Part shown: positions 36,901-44,028 of the stretch, one piece after another | How positions within the stretch are numbered: the stretch's first letter is position 1 | Layout of the letters: the number at the start of each line of letters is the position of its first letter | Origin: Alkalimarinus alittae | Lineage (GTDB): Bacteria; Pseudomonadota; Gammaproteobacteria; Pseudomonadales; Oleiphilaceae | Length of the DNA stretch: 64,000 nucleotides | Reading direction: 5' to 3' | Assembly: GCF_026016465.1 (NCBI RefSeq) | Contig: NZ_CP100390.1 | Coordinates: forward strand, 2,394,001 to 2,458,000 | Made by a program: the position numbers and the translations under genes | Notes under the pieces: model-generated | Told to the model about the DNA's origin: nothing | Database searches by the model: none | Seen by the model: the letters and a program-made list of their open reading frames with translations, nothing else

Positions 36901-37338
36901 TAAATATTGTTCAAAAAGGTCAGCTAACTCTCTTGATAACTGAAAGCGCTTTAACGCGTCCTCTTTCTGATTCGCTGCATCAAACCAGTAATGATTAGCC
37001 TCAGCACAGCTAGGATCATTAAAAAACGAATCAGCCCCTAGTGACTCATAAATAGCCCAAATAAGGATTTCACGGCTATAGGGTGTTTTATCAGGTAAGG
37101 ATTCGTCCGCTAAAATGGTATTAATTAATCCCCAGAAAAAGTTACCCGGTAGCGGATAACGGGTATTCATTACGACCCCTCTACGGCTGGCTAACTCAAG
37201 CGATAGCCAGTGATGCATACCCTGGTTTTGCACAACAACAGTATCTTCAGACAAAGGGTCATCAGAAGGGATTTCTAATAATCGACTTAACAATGTCACC
37301 AGGTCTTCCATTCGGTTACCTGGGTAGAAATTCAACAT
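33979..37338 (-). CDS. recC: Exodeoxyribonuclease V gamma subunit
   Basis: A 1119-residue RecC, the Chi-recognising scaffold of the enzyme (E. coli RecC is 1122). Its opening LNFYPGNRMEDLVTLLSRLL and QNQGMHHWLSLELASRRGV, then CSMIPMRSVPFKIIAILGLN and LGDRSRRGDDRYLFLEALIS are strongly characteristic. ALNALPP-like (IFGINALPPVWMDFIKVI) and the other inactive helicase-fold segments are present. The C-terminal part carries PKGKDLVRMRLFHLLVSLAS. First of the coupled recC-recB-recD-WYL set; I see no obvious promoter motif in the 76 bases to the upstream small gene. Confidence 0.95.
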   Translation of the reverse strand: MLNFYPGNRMEDLVTLLSRLLEIPSDDPLSEDTVVVQNQGMHHWLSLELASRRGVVMNTRYPLPGNFFWGLINTILADESLPDKTPYSREILIWAIYESLGADSFFNDPSCAEANHYWFDAANQKEDALKRFQLSRELADLFEQYLIYRPEWISLWASDGGRAASEANASDLIAHHWQGTLWTHLHKRLGDPPLSLIEKAIAKLATSSQPLPKRIFIFGINALPPVWMDFIKVIASYTDVHFFMLNPSDEYWGDIRSEKTLIRERAKWLEKGQPLSAIFDEIGNPLLANLGQQGQECLKLLCDRTDTEIPLFYSAGRDTLLQRVQDDILTLSDKRTKQPDSASEQPEEGDSSIVVASAHSALREIQVLHDWLLMQFKHDSTLTPKDVLVMSPQVENYAPYIDSVFKRGRSFDTEVDPQLPCSIADRTLNDLEPVIQAFIELLTLPDSRFQVSQILGYLRIPAVQSRFGLEPSDVELYTHWLSVAAIHWGLDREHKAGFTGVKRSNERFTWKQGLDRLIIGFAQADSEQIYEGADGIQMLTLPWVEGSYADKLGRLLGLIENLQYYAKQLTQERTPADWQHFLIRLIESTFEEAGEDASGYQIIIKAINTLVENAVAANFSGKLSLPVVSAYLNNCFSQPQQGQSFMTGQITFCSMIPMRSVPFKIIAILGLNDGDFPRQRQPMGFDLLAESPPRLGDRSRRGDDRYLFLEALISARDKLYLSYQGSDIKNNQERQPSLLVKELIDYLDAGYGWNSNKQIQRHPLQPFSHKNYQSPFFGFNGSWLSLGDGREPRDNLTPIPYKSQPAEAANAKQVEGDVSTDDDALIAIDVERLVSFFDNPSRAMGIERLKLYLNAAVAEMPEDAEPFTTNFLDRYIIQSELIDSSIDGDDLDQRIHHELLRGNLPDTPRTALELAEWKAQAEVFSAALKNMIDQPMERISISVVIGDYQISGTCWLSGSTVIFWRPADPKGKDLVRMRLFHLLVSLASQRGDFPLIESTKGLYRDQKNEGYQILEFGLIEDPQAELEKWLAEREEGLISPRLINAELARKIFEKRRAGKVFAASDFDGIWCDSFNQRGLSYDAYIQWFWQQKPEWPGIWEQAIVDLYSPLFDSLQEHQP

Positions 37339-37414
37339 ACAGAATCCTTCTTATTATGCAAAAGGGGGGATTTACACGATGCCTTTGAACCATCAACAAG
37401 GAGAGCGGCTATAT

Positions 37415-37624
37415 TTATTGCTCGTGGATATAAGGGTCTTGTTTTGTGGGATCTAACAGGTGATCCAAGTCATTACGTCGAGTCGCCATCAACGCCACCC
37501 ACTCAGATACAGATTTGGCCCACTCACTGCTAGGACGAATTTGAGGTGCCGCGAATGATTTCGCGGTCACACCATTAGGGGCAAATACAATCAAAGGCCC
37601 TAATTCATATGCTTTTAAACTCAT
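37415..37624 (-). CDS. Small hypothetical protein, 69 aa
   Basis: A 69-residue frame with a clean start and stop, on the same strand upstream of recC. Its sequence (PLIVFAPNGVTAKSFAAPQI, SEWAKSVSEWVALMATRR) is soluble and low in charge, with two tryptophans in a short amphipathic helix. I do not recognise its family. It is separated by 55 bases from the Imm22-like gene upstream, so it may belong to the same accessory unit. It could be a real small gene, but the call is tentative. Confidence 0.45.
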   Translation of the reverse strand: MSLKAYELGPLIVFAPNGVTAKSFAAPQIRPSSEWAKSVSEWVALMATRRNDLDHLLDPTKQDPYIHEQ

Positions 37625-37679
37625 CTAATACCTACATGATAAATATTGGGGTCTATTTTAAGTGTTTAACGAACAAACA

Positions 37680-38132
37680 CTAGTCAACCTCATATAGATT
37701 ATCCGCTTCGACATCATAATTAAAGGCACCCAAAAACGTAGTGTATTGATCTTTTTCAACACCCGATAATTTAGGGCTAAACTCACAATCAAACAATAAA
37801 ATGATCCAAGTAATATCGTCAATTTTTTTCTTTTTGGCTTTACTCATCAGCGTTTCGATATACGAAGTTGAAAATGAGCAATGCCCAGCGGCGTTTTTCA
37901 CTTGGATTGTACCGGTTTCAGCCCCATTGGTTTCCATGTTTTCAACAACAAAATAAGCCAGATTATAGTTATCTGACCACGTATTGGTTGCGCGGGTGTT
38001 CTTCTTGCTAAATGTTTCTTCAAAATACTCATCAGGAATATCTGCATAAGGGTGCTGCGATACCCAAACGGATACTTTATTTTTCTTTGAGAAATCATGC
38101 CCTTTAGCAACGCTACTTTTCTTTGACTCCAC
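37680..38132 (-). CDS. Imm22-like protein (orphan immunity candidate)
   Basis: A 150-residue acidic cytoplasmic protein. The stretch KVSVWVSQHPYADIPDEYFE then ETF resembles the opening of the Imm22 (immunity protein 22) family, which begins with a (K/x)-V-S-(I/V)-W-V strand and an acidic Y-F region. SYIETLMSKAKKKKIDDITW and DCEFSPKLSGVEKDQYTTFL complete a similar pattern. Imm22 proteins neutralise polymorphic toxins, but no toxin gene is adjacent, so this would be an orphan immunity gene if correct. The match is by eye and moderate. An alternative is an unrelated small acidic protein. Confidence 0.5.
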   Translation of the reverse strand: MESKKSSVAKGHDFSKKNKVSVWVSQHPYADIPDEYFEETFSKKNTRATNTWSDNYNLAYFVVENMETNGAETGTIQVKNAAGHCSFSTSYIETLMSKAKKKKIDDITWIILLFDCEFSPKLSGVEKDQYTTFLGAFNYDVEADNLYEVD

Positions 38133-38164
38133 TTGTCACTCCATAAAATAAGATGATATAAAAA

Positions 38165-38836
38165 CTAAAAAGGACTCGGGCAACAAGCATTAACCCTTTC
38201 CCCTGATACTGGATGATCAAATTCAATATGGGTGGCATGTAACATTAGCCGATCCGCCATAAAGAAAGCTTCATCTGTCGCATATAAGTCGCACCCCAGT
38301 ATAGGGTGCCCCAACTCTCTGCTATGAACGCGCAATTGATGTGTTCGCCCTGTTATAGGCTTAAATATAACGCTTGTCGTTTGCGGACGAGCTGACCTTT
38401 CAATAACGTGATAATCACTTTGTGCCGATTTCCCCGTAACATAACATACCTTTTGAAGGGGGAAGTTTTCTTTATCTTTTATCATCGGTATATCAATCGA
38501 ACCCACATCATCTTTAACATGCCCATGTAACACCGCTGTATAAGATTTTATTACGGTACGAGCCTGAAACTGTTTTGTTAAATGGGCATTAGCGACTTTA
38601 TTTAAGGCAATAATTAGCAAGCCAGAGGTGCCAAAATCTAACCGATGAACCATCGTAGCTGTAGGGTAATCTTTAACTAAACGATAATGAACTGAATCAA
38701 TATTAGCGGGATGCTTTCCCGAAAGGCTTAACAAACCTGTGGGCTTATTAATAAGCAGAAGATGTTCATCCTCGAAGAGGATTTCAATCGATTCTTTACA
38801 AATAGGAACTATAAACGGGTCTGCCTGAGGCTGCAT
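38165..38836 (-). CDS. RluA-family pseudouridine synthase
   Basis: A 223-residue RNA modification enzyme. VHRLDFGTSGLLIIALNK carries the invariant catalytic Asp (D67) of the RluA family. EDEHLLLINKPTGLLSLSGK opens the domain, and KPITGRTHQLRVHSRELGHPI, with the R-T-H-Q-x-R-x-H box, follows. It lacks an S4 domain, as in RluA-type enzymes and the shorter TruC/RluA group. It converts uridine to pseudouridine in rRNA or tRNA; the target site is not readable from the sequence. The gene is upstream of the Imm22-like gene on the minus strand with 32 bases between. Confidence 0.9.
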   Translation of the reverse strand: MQPQADPFIVPICKESIEILFEDEHLLLINKPTGLLSLSGKHPANIDSVHYRLVKDYPTATMVHRLDFGTSGLLIIALNKVANAHLTKQFQARTVIKSYTAVLHGHVKDDVGSIDIPMIKDKENFPLQKVCYVTGKSAQSDYHVIERSARPQTTSVIFKPITGRTHQLRVHSRELGHPILGCDLYATDEAFFMADRLMLHATHIEFDHPVSGERVNACCPSPF

Positions 38837-38914
38837 AAGGGTGATCTAATCATAGTGTTTAAAAGCTAAAGACCACTATACTTAAATCGATTGAAGTTTA
38901 GAACTAAAAGAGTC

Positions 38915-38942
38915 GAGACACCAACATACTTATTGGTGTCTC
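38915..38942 (-). terminator. Terminator of the PEP-CTERM gene
   Basis: GAGACACCAA and TTGGTGTCTC form a perfect 10-bp stem with an 8-base loop. On the minus strand it is followed by a T-rich run (CTTTT), 22 bases after the PEP-CTERM stop. Confidence 0.7.
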
Positions 38943-38964
38943 TATTGAGCTTATTTATAGAAAC

Positions 38965-39630
38965 TTAAGCTTTTTTCAATTTACGAGAAGCACTAATACC
39001 CGCTACACCAGCAAGCAACAATGCCAAACTACCAGGCTCTGGAACCTGTGAAGCCATCCCTTCAATCTGAATTTCAGAAATTGAATAATACTCAGCAAAT
39101 GGGTTTACAGTAGTAAAACCAGACAGCGTAACCACATCTGCAGTTAAGCCAGACAACGCTGATCCAGACAAATCAATATACTCATGAGGGTTTGAGTGGC
39201 GATTGATTGAAGTACCAAAACCAGAGGTTAAAAAATACTCAGTAATGCCGTTAATAGTGACATTAAGGCCTGTGATGTTTCCAGGAATACCATTTGAAGA
39301 ACCATTAAAGCTAAACAACGAAAGCGAAGAAAGCGTAGAACTCGTACCTAAAAATAAATCTATTGAAGCATTATCGCCAGTAGAAAATAATTGAGTATTG
39401 TCTTTATTTGATCCAATTACGCCATCATTCAAAGTACCAGAACCGTCACTGTAATTAGCAACACTTCCTGCAAGAGGTGAAATAATTCCGTCGTATGAGT
39501 GACTCCAGTTTCCATAGCCACTTACATTCGCATTCTGAATATCATAAGAGTCGATTGAGATAGGCGCTGCTAAAGTAGCCGTTGACACTACACTTAAGAT
39601 ACCACCAATAAGAATACTTCTTAATTTCAT
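38965..39630 (-). CDS. PEP-CTERM sorting-domain protein
   Basis: A secreted protein of about 221 residues. I start it at the ATG complementary to 39628-39630, which gives a normal signal peptide (MKLRSILIGGILSVVSTATL, cleaved after AAP or LAA). The mature region is rich in Ser, Gly, Asn and Thr. The C-terminus is a PEP-CTERM sorting signal: VPEPGS, a hydrophobic helix of about 14 residues (LALLLAGVAGISA) and a basic tail (RKLKK). Such proteins are processed by an exosortase and are often linked to extracellular polysaccharide. No exosortase gene or polysaccharide cluster is visible in this window. Confidence 0.9.
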   Translation of the reverse strand: MKLRSILIGGILSVVSTATLAAPISIDSYDIQNANVSGYGNWSHSYDGIISPLAGSVANYSDGSGTLNDGVIGSNKDNTQLFSTGDNASIDLFLGTSSTLSSLSLFSFNGSSNGIPGNITGLNVTINGITEYFLTSGFGTSINRHSNPHEYIDLSGSALSGLTADVVTLSGFTTVNPFAEYYSISEIQIEGMASQVPEPGSLALLLAGVAGISASRKLKKA

Positions 39631-39804
39631 ATTATTTAAATCCATTTCTTAGTTTGTTTATTTTACATTCTTACATTAAACAAGCATAGAGTAGACCACT
39701 TAATTAAAAAAGACTTAATAACAGTACCTTAAAAACTTTAAAACAATAAATCGGATACAAAGTGTAAAATATATGGACGCCCGTAAGCATTCTGCAAGCA
39801 CAAA

Positions 39805-40254
39805 CTACTCACAAGCGCAGACTGCAGATTGCTCGCAAGGAGGTGCGCTTGCTACCTTGCACACGCCTTCCGTCATACCTTCTCCAACACACCAAGCATT
39901 ACAATCAAACTTATCAGGATGCCCTATGTCACTTTTATGACGGTGAATAACGCCTTTTCCAGGGTTCGACTCAACCAACATACCATCATCAAGGCAAGCT
40001 TCTCCAAACATTCTTCCGTTCGGCACACCTTGCTCGTTCGTTCCAACATGACAGCCTGCCACACCAGGGCTAACACCGTCAGTATCTTTCCACCATGTGA
40101 CGATACCAGGTGTATGATCAGTGGGCTTAAAACTAAACGTACCCTTTGCACCAGACATACCTTTAGCATCACTTGATGGAGATGAATCTGCATAAACCTG
40201 AGACGCACCTAATAAAGAAACAAGAGCAACGAATAATACGTGAGTAATTATCAT
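39805..40254 (-). CDS. Secreted Cys-rich protein with defensin-like (CS-alpha-beta) cysteine pattern
   Basis: A 149-residue exported protein (signal peptide about 1-22, MIITHVLFVALVSLLGASQV, then YAD). Eight cysteines are at 68, 87, 118, 122, 132, 140, 146 and 148. The last six form C-NAW-C (CxxxC), G-V-C (GxC), C140 and C-A-C (CxC). This is the order CxxxC...GxC...CxC of the cysteine-stabilised alpha-beta fold of arthropod, plant and fungal defensins. Residues 23-67 form a Gly/Ser-rich pro-like or linker region. I do not recognise a family. The function could be antimicrobial or simply a stable structural domain; the gene stands alone. Confidence 0.6.
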   Translation of the reverse strand: MIITHVLFVALVSLLGASQVYADSSPSSDAKGMSGAKGTFSFKPTDHTPGIVTWWKDTDGVSPGVAGCHVGTNEQGVPNGRMFGEACLDDGMLVESNPGKGVIHRHKSDIGHPDKFDCNAWCVGEGMTEGVCKVASAPPCEQSAVCACE

Positions 40255-40307
40255 TATTTTATCCTTTGTAATGAGTCCGAATTTTAAAAAAATAAATCGA
40301 CTAACAC

Positions 40308-40661
40308 TTATTCTTCTAAAATTACGTCGAAACCACCATATATTAAACGCTTACCGTCAAAAGGCATCGGATTCTGATCTGGGTGCATTCTTGGATCTTC
40401 CATAATAGCCGCCCACCCTGCATCACGAACCTCTTTAGACGGCCAAACAACCGTTGAAAATACGACCGTTTCATCTTTCGCGCATTTAACCGCCATAGGA
40501 AACGAAGTTACGTCTCCGTCAGGCACGTTATCCCCCCATGCCTCTATAATTTTTAAAGCACCATACCCCTTAAAAACAACAGAAGACAACTTAGCATGTT
40601 CGATATATTTATCTTTGCTGACAGTAGGCACTGCAGCGACAAAACCATCTATATACGTCAT
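40308..40661 (-). CDS. DUF1428 family protein (YbaA type)
   Basis: A 117-residue protein with the DUF1428 signature: MTYIDGFVAAVPTVSKDKYI, GALKIIEAWGDNVPDGDVTS, ETVVFSTVVWPSKEVRDAGW and PFDGKRLIYGGFDVILE. This is a ferredoxin-like (dimeric alpha-beta barrel) fold found in YbaA; it has no established function. The two conserved Trp and the GGF C-terminal motif are present. It is located 31 bases downstream of the CDGSH gene on the minus strand, so the two genes may be co-transcribed. Confidence 0.88.
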   Translation of the reverse strand: MTYIDGFVAAVPTVSKDKYIEHAKLSSVVFKGYGALKIIEAWGDNVPDGDVTSFPMAVKCAKDETVVFSTVVWPSKEVRDAGWAAIMEDPRMHPDQNPMPFDGKRLIYGGFDVILEE

Positions 40662-40692
40662 TTAAATCACCCATTAGCCTGATATTTATTGG

Positions 40693-40932
40693 TTATTTAC
40701 TTTTATGGCTGCCATCGCACAAGGGTTGTGATTTTGTATGCTTACAACCACAGAAAAATACCTTTTTAGACTCGCTAGCTTCATATTTCACAGGCGTAAA
40801 TGAAGAGGCTCGATGTGAACCATCACAGAAAGGCTGTTTAGCACTTTTACCACATGCGCACCAAAAATAGGTTTTACCTGCCTCCACTTCGGTTGCATAA
40901 GGTGTATTTGAAACTCTGACTGGCTCATCCAT
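40693..40932 (-). CDS. Double CDGSH iron-sulfur protein
   Basis: A 79-residue protein with two CDGSH motifs: C25-x-C27...PFCDGSH (C36, H40) and C61-x-C63...PLCDGSH (C72, H76). Each motif normally holds one [2Fe-2S] cluster through three Cys and one His, so the small protein may carry two clusters. The family functions in iron-sulfur or redox chemistry, with no precise role known for bacterial double-motif members. It is followed by the DUF1428 gene. Confidence 0.93.
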   Translation of the reverse strand: MDEPVRVSNTPYATEVEAGKTYFWCACGKSAKQPFCDGSHRASSFTPVKYEASESKKVFFCGCKHTKSQPLCDGSHKSK

Positions 40933-41083
40933 TATCGTATCTCTTTTTTATAAGTGAACATGAAACTAGAAACTTAAAAACCACTGAGCTTCATGGTTAA
41001 ACTTCAGAAACGCTAGGTCTGATATATTAAGTAATAAGCTATAGACTAGGTCAGACTTCTGAAAAGTGACAGTTTGATATTTA

Positions 41084-41803
41084 TTATATAGCGTCACGCA
41101 TCAATTCGCGCCTTAGCATTCCGATTGCCCCCATGGGATTAAGGCCCTTTGGGCACACCCAAGAACAATTACCAATACTTCGGCAGCGAAACACACTAAA
41201 TGGATCTTGCAGATTACTTAGGCGTTCAATACGCGCTTGGTCTCGGCTATCAAGAATAAACCGTAATGATTGCAATAATGCAGCTGGCCCCAAATACTGT
41301 TGTGGGTTCCACCACCAAGACGGACACTGTGAAGTACAACAACCACAAAGTATGCACTCATACAGACCATCGAGTTTAGCGCGGTCCTCCGGTGACTGTA
41401 GTCTTTCTATAGGTGGATTTTGGTCATGAGTGATAAGCCAGGGTTGGACTTTTTTATATTGCTCGAAGAAGAGGGTCTGATCTACCACCAGATCACGAAT
41501 GACAGGCATGCCCGGCAAAGGCCTTATAACCAGTAGACTGGATTTCACAATAGCTTCCGCAACGGGTTTTATGCAGGCTAGCCAGTTTTTGCCGTTAATA
41601 TTCATGCCATCAGAACCGCAAACCCCTTCCCTGCAGGAACGCCGGTATGCCAACGTTGGATCTAATTTACGTAGGTATTCTAAGGCGTCCAAAACCATGC
41701 GCCCACGAAACGCTTCAGGGAGCGTTACCGATTGCATATAAGGAACATCATCACATTCAGGGTTGTATCGATAGAGCTGTACATCAATCATTGCTTTCAC
41801 CAT
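41084..41803 (-). CDS. sdhB: Orphan succinate dehydrogenase / fumarate reductase iron-sulfur subunit
   Basis: A 239-residue SdhB-like protein. [2Fe-2S] ligands are C57, C62, D65 and C77 in SCREGVCGSDGMNINGKNWL (the Asp ligand is as in E. coli SdhB). The [4Fe-4S] and [3Fe-4S] clusters come from LYECILCGCCTSQCP and the FRCRSIGNCSWVCPKGLNP segment. All cluster residues are present. The N-terminus (IDVQLYRYNP) fits the family. There is no sdhA, sdhC or sdhD in the neighbourhood, so it is an orphan copy or a displaced gene. Its partner flavoprotein may lie elsewhere. Confidence 0.9.
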   Translation of the reverse strand: MVKAMIDVQLYRYNPECDDVPYMQSVTLPEAFRGRMVLDALEYLRKLDPTLAYRRSCREGVCGSDGMNINGKNWLACIKPVAEAIVKSSLLVIRPLPGMPVIRDLVVDQTLFFEQYKKVQPWLITHDQNPPIERLQSPEDRAKLDGLYECILCGCCTSQCPSWWWNPQQYLGPAALLQSLRFILDSRDQARIERLSNLQDPFSVFRCRSIGNCSWVCPKGLNPMGAIGMLRRELMRDAI

Positions 41804-42003
41804 TTAACAGGTCGCTTTCTTGCAAACTCTAAACTCTTACCCTTAGTTATATAGTTGATATCCCCCTACTTCACTAGCTCATTTTTTATGCAAAAAATAA
41901 TTTGATTAGCTTACGCGATTAACCTCTAGCCAACAGACCTCTCCTCACATGCCAATGGGTTGCACAGTATTGACGGCCACCCCCACCGGATGCATGATGG
42001 TTG

Positions 42004-42495
42004 CTACCCCACCATTCCCGGTATTTTCTTAAGTACCACTTTTAATTCTGCATAAATTTCAGCAAATTGGTCGGCATTTAAACCACTATTACACAACATT
42101 GTTTCGGGTATTTTACCTGCACGCTTTTTTAACTGAATTCCCGCTTGTGTTAAACCAATTCTTACCACTCGCTCGTCCTCTAAATCTCTTGCTCTCGTGA
42201 CTAAGCCTTGCGTTTCTAGCCTTTTTAGTAGCGGGGTTAATGTACCATTATCTAATTGAATCTTTTCTGAAATAACGCCTACTTTGAGCCCCTGCTTCGA
42301 ACGAATCGTTGCTACATCATCAAAATATTCCCACAACACTAGCATTACCAAATATTGTGGGTATGTTAAATTCAGCTCAGTTAATAATGGCCGATAAGCA
42401 GACGTCATTTTTCTTGATGCTGTATAGAGTAAAAAGCACAGCTGATTTTCAAGTTTGAGAGCGTCACTCTCTTTAGAACCTATAGGATCATTCAT
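42004..42495 (-). CDS. OhrR-like MarR-family peroxide sensor
   Basis: A 163-residue MarR protein of the OhrR type. The redox-active Cys is C20 in LENQLCFLLYTASRKM, exactly as in OhrR where oxidation by organic peroxide releases DNA. The winged helix has LNLTYPQYLVMLVLWEYF, GTLTPLLKRLETQGLVTRAR and the DLEDERVVRIGLTQAG wing. There is also a C-terminal Cys (near 133, ETMLCNSGL), so it could be a two-Cys type. It is downstream of the glutathione peroxidase gene with 47 bases between, and should repress that gene; an AT-rich inverted repeat upstream of the peroxidase gene is a candidate operator. Confidence 0.87.
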   Translation of the reverse strand: MNDPIGSKESDALKLENQLCFLLYTASRKMTSAYRPLLTELNLTYPQYLVMLVLWEYFDDVATIRSKQGLKVGVISEKIQLDNGTLTPLLKRLETQGLVTRARDLEDERVVRIGLTQAGIQLKKRAGKIPETMLCNSGLNADQFAEIYAELKVVLKKIPGMVG

Positions 42496-42542
42496 AAACC
42501 GTCTACTCAGAGATACCAGGATTAAAATATGCTTTAAGCAAC

Positions 42543-43031
42543 TCAGCTCGCTAACAATTCTTCAATAATAGGCGCTAACTTTGATGGTTCAGTCGTAGGC
42601 GGAAAACGCTTAACTACTTGCCCTTCTTTATTAACCAAAAACTTAGTGAAATTCCACTTTACCTTTTCAGAACCTAGCAAGCCTTTGGCAGACTTTTTTA
42701 ATGTAGCATACAGCGGATGAGTATCAGGTCCATTCACATCGATTTTACCAAACATAGGGAACGTCACACCGTAGTTTAACGAGCAAAACTCACTAATCTC
42801 ATCGTTAGAACCAGGGTCTTGATGCAAAAACTGATTAGAAGGAAAACCTAAAATCACCAACCCTTTATCGACATAACGCTTGTAGAGTTTTTCGAGTCCT
42901 TCAAACTGAGGCGTAAACCCACACTTACTAGCGGTATTCACAATAAGAAGCACCTTACCTTTATATTGCTCTAAATTTGCTTCTTCGCCGTTTATTTTTT
43001 TAAGCGGGATTTCATAAATAGTATCACTCAT
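42543..43031 (-). CDS. Glutathione peroxidase family (thiol peroxidase)
   Basis: A 162-residue Gpx. The peroxidatic Cys is C37 in [20 protein letters not shown], and [20 protein letters not shown] and [13 protein letters not shown] supply the Gln and Trp of the catalytic triad. It uses Cys and not selenocysteine. Reductant (thioredoxin or glutathione) is not determined. The gene is first in a two-gene operon with the OhrR-like regulator, so it is likely induced by organic peroxides. Confidence 0.92.
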   Translation of the reverse strand: MSDTIYEIPLKKINGEEANLEQYKGKVLLIVNTASKCGFTPQFEGLEKLYKRYVDKGLVILGFPSNQFLHQDPGSNDEISEFCSLNYGVTFPMFGKIDVNGPDTHPLYATLKKSAKGLLGSEKVKWNFTKFLVNKEGQVVKRFPPTTEPSKLAPIIEELLAS

Positions 43032-43078
43032 TTGAAACTCTCCAGAAAGTTAGTCTAAAAACGAAAAAGCACTATTGC

Positions 43079-43125
43079 ATATATTTATATTTTGAGCAAT
43101 TAGATCGTACACAATATAAATATAT
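43079..43125. promoter_or_regulatory. AT-rich 13-bp inverted repeat upstream of gpx
   Basis: ATATATTTATATT (43079-43091) and AATATAAATATAT (43113-43125) are perfect complements with 21 bases between. They lie about 48-94 bases upstream of the gpx start. AT-rich dyads of this kind are typical targets of MarR/OhrR repressors, but an AT-rich promoter region can form such arms by chance. Confidence 0.5.
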
Positions 43126-43283
43126 TAAGGCATTGCCATACTGATGAATGTGTGTGTTTTTTTTAGACAATACGGTTTACAGAAACAAAGGCTAAGAACG
43201 TAAAGTGTGTACTTAGGTCAAAATCAGGGCAAACACATAGGCCTGCCACTACGTTAGGGGGAATATATATAATCCAACCTTTG

Positions 43284-43310
43284 TAGGGGAGGACCTGCGT
43301 GTCCGCCCTA
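43284..43310. repeat. REP-like imperfect palindrome
   Basis: GTAGGGGAGGACCTGCGTGTCCGCCCTA forms a hairpin with arms TAGGGgAGGAC and GTCCGCCCTA (one bulge) around CTGCGT. It resembles the short intergenic palindromes with GTAGGGG ends found in many proteobacteria. It lies 8 bases after the stop of the solute-binding-protein gene fragment, where it may help end transcription. Confidence 0.5.
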
Positions 43311-43318
43311 TTAACTAA

Positions 43319-43966
43319 TTATTTACTGGTGCTCATAACATCTTCATATTTTAGTAACATAGGGAGATATTGTTGACTAATTTTCAGGTCATCAATTGCC
43401 TCATTAATTTTTTTGACAACCCGCGGACTAACATTGTTTTTGTTTAGCATCAGCGTAAGCTGACCCGCTTTTAGGAAAGGCATAGGGTGCCTCTCAAGCT
43501 TGTCGTAGACACCTTGCTCTCGGAATACATGCGGCGCGGCCAGAGGGTCCATAAGCAGACCGTCGATTCTTTTTCCTGCGAGTTTTTTGGGGTTGGTAGG
43601 TCCAGCTAGCCAATCGAGCCTAGTGTTAAAATTAGGGTTATCTAGCATTCGTTTAAATTCTGGGCCATAGTCGACGCTATCCCTTACACCTAATAAGAAT
43701 TTATATTGGTTTAACTCTTCAAGTGAATTAATCGGATATTTTTCTGATTCTCCCTTTCTAACAAATAAGGCAATATGTTGATAACCGTAAGGCTTACTGA
43801 AATAAGCAATTTTTGCTCGCTCAGCATTTGGTTGTATGTCTGACAACACATCAATACCATCCGTTTCCATAAGATAGATCAACCGTTTCCAGGGGTATCG
43901 GTGAGCCTCATACGGACAATTAATGGCCTTCGTGATTTTATCCATCACATCAAAGGACACACCTAT
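43319..43966 (-). pseudogene. Periplasmic solute-binding protein, C-terminal fragment (IS-interrupted)
   Basis: The C-terminal 213 or so residues of an SBP_bac_3-type binding protein: TDGIDVLSDIQPNAERAKIA, FSKPYGYQHIALFVRKGESE, KRIDGLLMDPLAAPHVFREQ and GQLTLMLNKNNVSPRVVKKI. The N-terminal fragment with the signal peptide lies at 45194-45375. Removing the IS and one copy of the 5-bp duplication CCTAT restores an open frame of 274 codons (reading GQNIGVSFDVMD across the join). I infer that the gene was intact before the insertion. The fragment at 43319 has no signal peptide of its own and is not expected to be exported. Confidence 0.85.
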
Positions 43967-44028
43967 TGTTGTGTTTGAATTAACAGGACACTTTAATAAT
44001 GGAATATAATCCTATTATTGAGGTGAAT

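Noticed and set aside
41133-41741. Plus-strand frames opposite sdhB
   Set aside because: The opposite strand carries all cluster motifs of sdhB; these are shadows.
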